Below, piece by piece: positions 1-5,368 of a stretch of DNA of 5,368 nucleotides. Made by a program: the position numbers and the translations under genes. Source of the DNA: an uncultured Clostridium sp. (GTDB taxonomy: Bacteria > Bacillota_A > Clostridia > Lachnospirales > Lachnospiraceae); contig CAMWKN010000156.1 in NCBI GenBank assembly GCA_947174825.1, positions 1 through 5,368 on the forward strand, given 5' to 3'. Under the pieces are notes generated by a model. It saw nothing but the letters and a program-made list of their open reading frames with translations. It had not been told where the DNA came from and made no database searches. Every line of letters starts with the position of its first letter. Position 1 is the stretch's first letter.

Positions 1-1461
1 TTTCCGCCCTATGGTTATATGGGTCTAAATGGGGAATATACGGGATTTGATTTGGATCTGGCACAGGAGGTCTGTGACCGGAATGACTGGCTGCTGATCA
101 AACGTCCCATTGCCTGGGAGTCCAAAGACTCGGAATTGGCTTCCGGTGCGATACACTGCATTTGGAATGGTTTTACCATGAATGGCAGAGAGCAGGATTA
201 CACCTGGTCTACCCCATATGTTGACAATTCACAGGTGGTTATTGTGAGGAAGGATTCTGGTATACAGAAACTGTCGGACCTGAAAGGGAAGATAGTAATT
301 GTGCAGAATGATTCTTCGGCTTTGGCGGCTCTGACAGGAGAGGATGCTTCGGAGGAGAACCAGGCATTGGCAAAGTCCCTAAAGGAGCTACAGCAGGTGG
401 CAGATTACAATTCTGCTTTTATGAATCTGGAAAGCGGAATGGCAGATGCAGTAGCCATGGATATTGGTGTGGCAAACTATCAGCTTTCCGGCAAAGAAGA
501 TATTTTTGTCATGTTGGAGGAGAGACTGTCTTCGGAGGCTTATGGCATTGGATTTAAAAAGGGCAATACGGAGTTGCGGGATCAGGTGCAGATCACTTTG
601 TTTGAGATGCTGTATGATGGCACCTATGAGTTGATTGCCAAAGAGTGGGGATTGACGGACAGTATCTGTCTTAGCATGGAAGATAAGGAATACATAGATG
701 GAATGCCTGTTCCGGAAATTGATATCTCGGAAATAGAACTTCTTTCTCCAGAGCAGAGAGATGAGTATATCGAGGAGGTTGCGGGGAAAAGCGCAGGAAC
801 AGTGAAAAAAATCAATCTGGGAGAGATTACGAAACAGTTGAGCAAAGGTATGTTAGCAACCTTGGCAATCTTTTTATTGACTCTGCTTTTTGCTATGCCA
901 TTAGGTTTGCTGATAGCAGCGGTTCGGATGTCCAAAATCAAGGTATTCCAGTGGATTGCAAAGATTTATATTTCCATCATGCGAGGAACTCCGTTGATGT
1001 TGCAGCTCTTGGTGGTCTTTTTCGCACCATATTATGTATTTGGAATGTCTACTCCATATTCCTACCGCTTTTATGCTGTCATTATTGGATTTTCCTTGAA
1101 CTATGCAGCATATTTTGCAGAGATCTACCGCTCCGGTATCCAGAGTATTCCTCATGGACAGCGGGAAGCAGCCATGATCTTGGGCTACAGCAGAAGTCAG
1201 ACCTTTTTCCGAATCATTTTTCCACAGATGGTAAAACGGATTATGCCGCCGGTTACCAATGAAATTATTACTCTGGTTAAAGATACTTCTCTGGCGTTTG
1301 CTCTGGCGTATACGGAAATGTTTACTCTGGCGAAGCAGATTGCTGCGGCACAGACTTCCTTGCTGCCGCTTTTTGTTGCCGGTGTGTTCTATTATATTTT
1401 TAATTTTATTGTTGCGTATCTGATGGAATGTATCGAAAAGAAATTGGATTATTATCGTTAA
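1..1461 (+). CDS. Polar amino-acid ABC transporter: solute-binding domain fused to permease (5' partial)
   Basis: Imports a polar amino acid: the outer domain captures the substrate and the membrane domain passes it inward. The frame is open to base 1 and the codons before the first ATG (base 19) read as family sequence (FPPYGYMGLNGEYTGFDLDLA), so the true start and signal peptide lie upstream. Counting from that Met, residues 1-215 are a type-3 solute-binding domain, including NGFTMNGREQDYTWSTPY (50-67) and the AVAMDIGVANY segment with Asp148. Residues 216-262 are an acidic linker. Residues 277-470 are a HisM/GlnP-type permease with several hydrophobic spans, RGTPLMLQL (322-330) and an EAA loop (HGQREAAMILGYSRS, 379-393, then FPQ). 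Fusions of this kind are known (GlnP-like), and the permease probably forms a homodimer. The partner ATPase gene lies 95 bases downstream. The exact substrate cannot be read; glutamine, cystine or basic amino acids are possible. The family call is secure. Confidence 0.95.
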   Translation, partial: FPPYGYMGLNGEYTGFDLDLAQEVCDRNDWLLIKRPIAWESKDSELASGAIHCIWNGFTMNGREQDYTWSTPYVDNSQVVIVRKDSGIQKLSDLKGKIVIVQNDSSALAALTGEDASEENQALAKSLKELQQVADYNSAFMNLESGMADAVAMDIGVANYQLSGKEDIFVMLEERLSSEAYGIGFKKGNTELRDQVQITLFEMLYDGTYELIAKEWGLTDSICLSMEDKEYIDGMPVPEIDISEIELLSPEQRDEYIEEVAGKSAGTVKKINLGEITKQLSKGMLATLAIFLLTLLFAMPLGLLIAAVRMSKIKVFQWIAKIYISIMRGTPLMLQLLVVFFAPYYVFGMSTPYSYRFYAVIIGFSLNYAAYFAEIYRSGIQSIPHGQREAAMILGYSRSQTFFRIIFPQMVKRIMPPVTNEIITLVKDTSLAFALAYTEMFTLAKQIAAAQTSLLPLFVAGVFYYIFNFIVAYLMECIEKKLDYYR

Positions 1462-1463
1462 TG

Positions 1464-1490
1464 GACGAAATGGAAGAAATCCGTTTCGTC
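1464..1490 (+). promoter_or_regulatory. Hairpin between permease and ATPase genes (possible attenuator or mRNA-stabilising element)
   Basis: The arms GACGAAATGG (1464-1473) and CCGTTTCGTC (1481-1490) pair over 10 bp, with one T-G wobble and a 7-base loop. The hairpin starts 2 bases after the permease stop codon. The bases after it (TTTGAAATT) are only weakly T-rich, so a full intrinsic terminator is unlikely. Partial termination, or protection of the upstream mRNA 3' end, would fit a place where binding-protein/permease and ATPase amounts may need to differ. The pairing is seen directly; the role is inferred. Confidence 0.4.
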
Positions 1491-1556
1491 TTTGAAATTC
1501 ATTGTATTGGTGTTGGAATATAGTGAGAAATATCGGGATTGGTATAGGAGGTTTCA

Positions 1557-2315
1557 ATGAAAGTATTGGAAATGACTCATGTTGGCAAAAGTTTTGGAGA
1601 TAAAACGGTATTGAAGGATATCAGTTTGGCAATAGAGACAGGAGAAGTGGTGTCCATATTAGGTCCGTCTGGATCTGGTAAATCTACCTTGCTTCGCTGT
1701 GCTACCTTTTTAGAGCAGATGGATAAGGGTACTATTTCTTATCTGGAAGAGGAAGTGGTAACGGAAGGACCGGAGGGCAGTGCATATCCTTCTCGTAAAG
1801 AGATACAGCAGGCACAGTCCATCTTTGGACTGGTGTTTCAGAATTTTAATCTTTTTCCGCATTTTTCGGTTCTGAAAAATATTTCAGATGCACCGATTAC
1901 CATTCAGAAACGGAACAAAGAAGAAGTCTATGGGGAAGTGCGGGAATTATTAGCAAAGGTGGGGCTGGACGACAAGGAGAATGCCTATCCCTGTGAACTG
2001 TCAGGAGGACAACAGCAGCGTGTGGCGATTGCCAGGGCATTGGCGCTGCATCCGAAGATTTTATACTTTGATGAGCCAACTTCTGCTTTAGATCCGGAAA
2101 TTACCGCAGAGATTCTTCGCATCATGAAGAAACTGGCGGCAGAGAAAATGACCATGGTAATCGTAACCCATGAAATTGATTTTGCCAGAGAGGTGTCTGA
2201 TCGGGTGATTTTTATGGATCAGGGAATGGTCGTAGAGGAAGGGGCGCCGGAGGATGTCATTGATAATCCGAAAAATGCCCGTACCCAGGAGTTCTTGAAA
2301 AAGCTTCATGCTTAG
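1557..2315 (+). CDS. Polar amino-acid ABC transporter ATP-binding protein
   Basis: This is the cytoplasmic motor of the importer, hydrolysing ATP as a dimer to drive the permease encoded just upstream. All diagnostic ABC motifs are intact in its 252 residues: Walker A GPSGSGKST (36-44, Lys42), Q-loop Gln95 in VFQNFNLFPH, signature LSGGQQQR (148-155), Walker B ILYFDEP (168-174, catalytic Glu173), the D-loop SALD (176-179) and the switch His205 in VTHEID. Length and motif wording match the GlnQ/HisP group of amino-acid importers. The start is fixed by a consensus AGGAGG at 1546-1551, five bases before ATG. It follows the permease gene by 95 bases in the same direction and should be co-transcribed, possibly at an altered level because of the intervening hairpin. 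No GlnQ-type symbol is given because the substrate is unknown. Confidence 0.95.
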   Translation: MKVLEMTHVGKSFGDKTVLKDISLAIETGEVVSILGPSGSGKSTLLRCATFLEQMDKGTISYLEEEVVTEGPEGSAYPSRKEIQQAQSIFGLVFQNFNLFPHFSVLKNISDAPITIQKRNKEEVYGEVRELLAKVGLDDKENAYPCELSGGQQQRVAIARALALHPKILYFDEPTSALDPEITAEILRIMKKLAAEKMTMVIVTHEIDFAREVSDRVIFMDQGMVVEEGAPEDVIDNPKNARTQEFLKKLHA

Positions 2316-2423
2316 TAAATTATGATTGGAGCATAGATTATGCGGTTTGTCATTCCAGCATGCTTTGGCTGTTTACTATGGTATTATCATTGATTGCATG
2401 ACATTTGATAAGGAAAGGAATTT

Positions 2424-4187
2424 ATGAAAGCATTATTGGTCGCTGTTAATGCGAAATATATTCATTCTAATCTTGGAATCTATAGTATCCGGGCATATGG
2501 ACTTGCCCATGGAATTCCGGCATCCAGTTTGGAAATTGCAGAGTACACGATTAACCAGCATATGGAAGATATTTTGGCAGATATTTACCGTCGAAAACCC
2601 GAGTTGATCGGGTTTTCCTGTTATATCTGGAATATACAGGTGATTCGAGAGCTGGCGGCGGAACTGCATAAGGTATTACCGGAGGTGCCAATATGGTTTG
2701 GTGGTCCGGAAGTCAGTTATCATGCGGTAAATTTTGTGAAAGAGTATCCATGGTTGACTGGAATTATGGTGGGGGAGGGAGAGGAGACCTTTCTGGAATT
2801 GTACCAGGCATATAAGCGTGGGACAGAGCTGGCGGATGTGGCAGGGCTGGTGTATCGTGGGGCGGACATTATACAGACAGTTCCCCGTCCGAAATTGCCC
2901 ATGGATGCACTGGTTTTTCCCTATCAGGATATGGATGGACTGGAACATCGAATCGTTTATTATGAAACCAGCCGGGGCTGTCCTTTCGGATGCAGTTATT
3001 GTCTGTCATCCACAGACCGTCAGGTTCGACTGCGGAGTATGGAATTGGTGGAACGGGAACTGCAGTTTTTCCTGGATCGTCGTGTGCCGCAGGTTAAGTT
3101 TGTGGACAGAACATTTAATTGTCAACGTGAACATACTATGGCGATTTGGAAATATATACACGAACATGACAATGGAGTGACGAATTTCCATTTTGAGCTG
3201 TCAGCAGATTTATTGACGGATGAAGAGATTGCCTATGTGAGCCAGTTCCGTCCGGGATTGGTGCAATTTGAGATTGGCGTGCAGTCCACAAATAAGGACA
3301 CCATGAAAGCTATCAATCGTGTTTGTGATTTACAGCATTTGCGGGACAGAGTGGAACGAATTCATGCCAGTAGAACTATTCATCAGCATTTGGATCTGAT
3401 TGCAGGTCTGCCATATGAAGATTACACATCTTTTCGGAATTCTTTTAATGATGTACACAGTATGAAACCGGATCAGCTGCAGCTGGGATTTCTGAAAATG
3501 CTTCAGGGATCTCCAATGGAGGGGAAACGGGAGGAATACGGAATTGTCTGTCAGGATCGACCGCCTTACGAGGTGTTATATACGCCATGGTTATCCTATG
3601 ATGATGTGTTGCGCTTGAAACAGGTGGAGGCGATGACGGAACAATATTATAATAGCCAGCAGTTTGAAGCTTCCAGACATTATTTGGAAAGTTTATTTCC
3701 CACGCCCTTTGATTTTTATCAGTCCTTGGGAGAGTATTATGATGGTTTGGCAGATCTGGGGGCACATCATTCCAGAATACAGAATTATGAAATTTTATTA
3801 CAATTTTTGGATGAATGCACAAAAGGGGATGGAGAAATTTTGTCACAGCTATTGACCTATGATCTGTATGCCAGGGAAAATTTGAAATCCAGACCTGATT
3901 TTGCCAATAATTCTCAGGATTCGGAATGGCGGGAAATGGAGCGTAAGTGGTATCAGGATGAAGGGCAGATAGAGCGGTATTTGCCAGACTATCAGGATTA
4001 TGGATGGAAACAGACCTTGCGGATGACCCATCTGGAGCAGTTTGATTTGGATGTATTGCGGTATCTGAATGAGGGAACCTTAGTGGAGAAGAAATGTGTA
4101 TTATTATTTGACTATCAGAAGCGGGATCCTTTGAGCTATCAAGCACGGGTGGTAGATGTGTCCGTTTATTGGTACAGAGAAGATTGA
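2424..4187 (+). CDS. B12-binding domain / radical SAM protein with DUF4080-like C-terminus
   Basis: A likely cobalamin-dependent radical SAM enzyme of unknown substrate; relatives carry out methylations or rearrangements using S-adenosylmethionine and a 4Fe-4S cluster. Residues 1-135 resemble the B12-binding Rossmann fold (MKALLVAVNAKYIHSN opening, LIGFSCYIWN at 61-70, WFGGPEVS at 91-98, GEGEETF at 117-123). The DxHxxG motif of base-off cobalamin binders is absent, as it often is in this class. The radical SAM core follows, with cluster ligands Cys186, Cys190 and Cys193 in RGCPFGCSYC (CX3CX2C). Later core strands include HFELSAD (256-262), FEIGVQS (282-288) and DLIAGLPYED (324-333). Residues from about 365 to 587 match my memory of DUF4080, rich in aromatic and acidic residues. 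The start has AAGGAAAGG at 2410-2418, five bases upstream. It lies 108 bases after the ATPase gene with no strong terminator between, so read-through is possible. Full length and intact. Confidence 0.9.
   Translation: MKALLVAVNAKYIHSNLGIYSIRAYGLAHGIPASSLEIAEYTINQHMEDILADIYRRKPELIGFSCYIWNIQVIRELAAELHKVLPEVPIWFGGPEVSYHAVNFVKEYPWLTGIMVGEGEETFLELYQAYKRGTELADVAGLVYRGADIIQTVPRPKLPMDALVFPYQDMDGLEHRIVYYETSRGCPFGCSYCLSSTDRQVRLRSMELVERELQFFLDRRVPQVKFVDRTFNCQREHTMAIWKYIHEHDNGVTNFHFELSADLLTDEEIAYVSQFRPGLVQFEIGVQSTNKDTMKAINRVCDLQHLRDRVERIHASRTIHQHLDLIAGLPYEDYTSFRNSFNDVHSMKPDQLQLGFLKMLQGSPMEGKREEYGIVCQDRPPYEVLYTPWLSYDDVLRLKQVEAMTEQYYNSQQFEASRHYLESLFPTPFDFYQSLGEYYDGLADLGAHHSRIQNYEILLQFLDECTKGDGEILSQLLTYDLYARENLKSRPDFANNSQDSEWREMERKWYQDEGQIERYLPDYQDYGWKQTLRMTHLEQFDLDVLRYLNEGTLVEKKCVLLFDYQKRDPLSYQARVVDVSVYWYRED
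2593..2617 (+). other. Perfect 10-bp inverted repeat inside the radical SAM gene (terminator-like)
   Basis: GAAAACCCGA (2593-2602) and TCGGGTTTTC (2608-2617) are exact reverse complements separated by a 5-base loop, GTTGA. An A-run leads in and a T-run leads out, the layout of a short bidirectional intrinsic terminator, but the T-run is only four bases long. It spans codons 57-65 (RKPELIGFS), about 170 bases into the gene. It could cause early termination or slow translation, or be a by-product of the codons used for a conserved protein stretch. Confidence 0.45.
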
Positions 4188-4195
4188 CCCTAGCA

Positions 4196-5254
4196 TCATA
4201 TATGGTTTTCCACCAATTCCTTCACGGTTCCCATAATTTCAGGAATATGCAGTTCCATAGGGCAGTTTCTCATACATTCCTGCTCCATACAGCGAAAACA
4301 GTTTTCATAAGCGTTTTCTATATTCATGTTCAGCTTTTTTAATGCCCAGAAATTCTTTCCCAGGTAATAATAATTATACTGTCTAAATGCGGTATGGATT
4401 TCCGTGCCAAACTGACATACGCATCGCTGACATCTTGTACATGGAATCGGCTCAAACACGCTCTGCAAAACTTCCAATACCTTTTCAAAGGAGACTTCTT
4501 TAGGATCTATTTCCTTTCCCATGGCGGCATTTACCTGTTCCATTGTCCCAAGTCCAATTAATGCACACGAAAACGGATATTTTAAGATGCCCCCTATCAG
4601 TTCGTCAACTGTAAAAAATTTTGTCAATAGACCTGCCGCATATACTTTGTTCAGAATAAAAGCTTTTCCGGCAAATTGCGGCTCTTCCGCCATCCGTCTC
4701 AGCATTCCACATTCCAAAATATTACCACTCCCCTGCAATATATCCACTCTGTCATCCCTTGCACCTCTTAAAAGCACATCATAATAATGGGATGCAATCC
4801 CTGTAAAACGTATTTTACCTTCTGCCTTTAAGTCACAAAGCGCATCAAGTGCGCCGTATCTTTCAAATACCCTGTCCTGATTTTTAAAATCCACCTGATG
4901 TACAAAGTAAATATCAGGGTTCGTTCCAAGGTTCTCACAGGATTGTATGACAGCGTTGTAAATCTCATTTCCATCATAAAATCTTGCCTTGTCGGCAATG
5001 ATAATGTTATCTCTGCCAATCTTATCTGCAAACCTGCCCAGTTTATATTCCGCGTCACCATATTCCTCCGGAACTGCGGTGTCATAAAAATTACACCCAA
5101 GACGGAATGCATATTCCATAATATCGATTGCTTTATTTAAATCAGGGCTGTAATAATCAGGAAGTACAGGCACATTTCCGCTTAAAATCGGAATGGTGCC
5201 AAATCCCAGTTCCGATACAAAAATCCCTATATTACCGAGTTTTCGATATCGCAT
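4196..5254 (-). CDS. Aldo/keto reductase with C-terminal dicluster ferredoxin-like domain
   Basis: A cytoplasmic oxidoreductase, 352 residues from the chosen start. Residues 1-260 form the aldo/keto reductase barrel, starting MRYRKLGNIGIFVSELGFGT. The catalytic tetrad is complete: Asp58 (FYDTA), Tyr65 (EEYGDAEYKLG), Lys89 (IIIADKA) and His119 (IYFVHQ). The NADPH-pocket strand ALIGLGTMEQVNAA is also present. An extra stretch after the first strand (PILSGNVPVLPDYYS) is unlike the simplest members. The tail has two cysteine groups: Cys272, 275, 278 and 280 (CTRCQRCVC), and Cys319, 322, 327 and 331 (CFRCMEQECMRNCP). About 40 residues separate them, which resembles HdrC/GlpC-type helical ferredoxins binding two 4Fe-4S clusters. 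The reductase may therefore exchange electrons with ferredoxin-like partners as well as NADPH; the substrate is unknown. An in-frame ATG four codons upstream (base 5266) is possible. The stop faces that of the radical SAM gene 8 bases away. Confidence 0.92.
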   Translation of the reverse strand: MRYRKLGNIGIFVSELGFGTIPILSGNVPVLPDYYSPDLNKAIDIMEYAFRLGCNFYDTAVPEEYGDAEYKLGRFADKIGRDNIIIADKARFYDGNEIYNAVIQSCENLGTNPDIYFVHQVDFKNQDRVFERYGALDALCDLKAEGKIRFTGIASHYYDVLLRGARDDRVDILQGSGNILECGMLRRMAEEPQFAGKAFILNKVYAAGLLTKFFTVDELIGGILKYPFSCALIGLGTMEQVNAAMGKEIDPKEVSFEKVLEVLQSVFEPIPCTRCQRCVCQFGTEIHTAFRQYNYYYLGKNFWALKKLNMNIENAYENCFRCMEQECMRNCPMELHIPEIMGTVKELVENHI

Positions 5255-5257
5255 AAT

Positions 5258-5264
5258 CCTCTCC
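5258..5264 (-). promoter_or_regulatory. Ribosome binding site that decides the reductase start
   Basis: Read on the minus strand, GGAGAGG precedes the ATG at 5254-5252 by three bases, and its GGAG core by six. The protein from this ATG begins MRYRKLGN, the usual opening of aldo/keto reductases. The upstream ATG at 5266-5264 has only a weak AAAAGG-like match and adds the residues MERI. I therefore favour 5254, though both starts remain possible. Confidence 0.55.
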
Positions 5265-5302
5265 ATTCCGAGCCTTTTTCAGCACAAATCATAAAGTAAC
5301 AA

Positions 5303-5368
5303 TTACACTTCACGCTTGGCGCACCATGCAAATGCTCTTTCTCCCAGTGTTTCCAGTCCCTCTGGAAG
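5303..5368 (-). CDS. C-terminal end of a BspA-type leucine-rich repeat protein (5' partial)
   Basis: On the minus strand the frame entering from the window edge reads LPEGLETLGERAFAWC, then five more residues (AKREV) and a TAA stop. The LPxGLxxLGExAFAxC pattern is the hallmark of the BspA/LRR_5 repeat, whose consensus resembles IPxxVTxIGxxAFxGC, so this is probably the last repeat of such a protein. Relatives are often cell-surface or secreted, but no sorting or anchoring motif is seen in the 21 codons here. The stop lies 48 bases before the reductase start, with no terminator-like hairpin between, so the two genes may share a transcript. An open frame of 21 codons alone proves little; the call rests on the repeat motif. 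Confidence 0.65.
   Translation of the reverse strand, partial: LPEGLETLGERAFAWCAKREV

Noticed and set aside
19..21. ATG at base 19 as the true start of the first gene
   Set aside because: In-frame codons before it encode conserved binding-protein sequence (FPPYGY), and starting there would remove the first strand and the signal peptide.
1291..1332. CTCTGGCG occurring three times at the end of the permease domain
   Set aside because: It comes from three Leu-Ala pairs in a hydrophobic segment using the same codons, not from a DNA repeat element.
1492..1524. Promoter-like TTGAAA and TATAGT before the ATPase gene
   Set aside because: The spacer is 21 bases, too long for a normal sigma-70-type promoter, and the first element overlaps the foot of the hairpin.
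901..1557. Minus-strand open frame of 218 codons opposite the permease and the following gap
   Set aside because: The + strand encodes a clear permease here. The antisense protein is low in complexity, rich in His/Asn/Arg, matches no family I know and lacks a credible ribosome binding site.
2295..2326. Promoter-like TTGAAA and TATGAT before the radical SAM gene
   Set aside because: The spacer is 20 bases and the first box lies inside the ATPase coding region. It is possible but too weak to list.
2313..2378. Inverted repeat TAGTAAA (2313-2319) and TTTACTA (2372-2378), plus a small GCATA/TATGC hairpin (2331-2343), in the ATPase to radical SAM gap
   Set aside because: The stems are short and A+T-rich, the first has a 52-base loop, and neither is followed by a T-run, so chance is the simpler reading.
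2818..3180. Plus-strand out-of-frame open frame of 120 codons inside the radical SAM gene
   Set aside because: It overlaps the radical SAM core and its CX3CX2C site in another frame, and its Trp-rich translation resembles no protein family.
3474..3485. Perfect 12-base palindrome CAGCTGCAGCTG in the radical SAM gene
   Set aside because: It has no loop and simply encodes a Gln-Leu-Gln-Leu stretch by repeating CAG CTG codons.
3445..4146. Minus-strand open frame of 233 codons opposite the C-terminal half of the radical SAM gene
   Set aside because: It shadows a well-supported gene; its composition (Pro, His and Ser rich) is typical of an antisense frame and no motif is recognisable.
4521..4784. 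Plus-strand open frame of 87 codons opposite the reductase
   Set aside because: It is a shadow of the reductase barrel coding sequence with no domain features.
5288..5293. Minus-strand TATGAT as a -10 box for the reductase
   Set aside because: No TTGACA-like box lies about 17 bases upstream and there is no extended -10 TG, so a promoter cannot be supported.

Overview
The window carries five protein-coding genes, two of them cut by its edges, and no RNA gene, mobile element or CRISPR array that I can see. The protein style suggests a gut-type anaerobic Firmicute, most likely a Lachnospiraceae-like Clostridium relative. The clues are an amino-acid importer with its binding protein fused to the permease, a cobalamin-type radical SAM protein with a DUF4080-like tail, an iron-sulfur aldo/keto reductase, a BspA-type leucine-rich repeat, strong AGGAGG-type ribosome binding sites and moderately A+T-rich DNA. 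This taxonomic call is inference from family resemblance, not a database result.

Left part (1-2315, + strand): a polar amino-acid ABC importer. The first gene, whose 5' end lies outside the window, joins an extracellular solute-binding domain to a HisM/GlnP-type membrane permease in one chain. After 95 bases comes its ATPase, with all canonical ABC motifs. The gap holds a 10-bp hairpin that could tune the ratio of the two proteins. Two copies of each polypeptide should make the complete transporter.

Middle (2424-4187, + strand): a 587-residue B12-binding/radical SAM protein of unknown substrate, 108 bases after the ATPase, with its own ribosome binding site. Its early coding region contains a perfect 10-bp inverted repeat that looks like a terminator.

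Right part (minus strand): a ferredoxin-tailed aldo/keto reductase (4196-5254) converges on the radical SAM gene with only 8 bases between the two stop codons. Upstream of it, running off the window, are the last 21 codons of what looks like a BspA-type leucine-rich repeat protein, 48 bases before the reductase start.

The importer genes clearly work together. I see no sequence evidence linking the radical SAM protein, the reductase and the LRR protein to each other or to transport. No new multi-gene system is demonstrated. The most rewarding leads are the in-gene hairpin, the unusual cysteine spacing of the reductase tail and the uncharacterised radical SAM enzyme.
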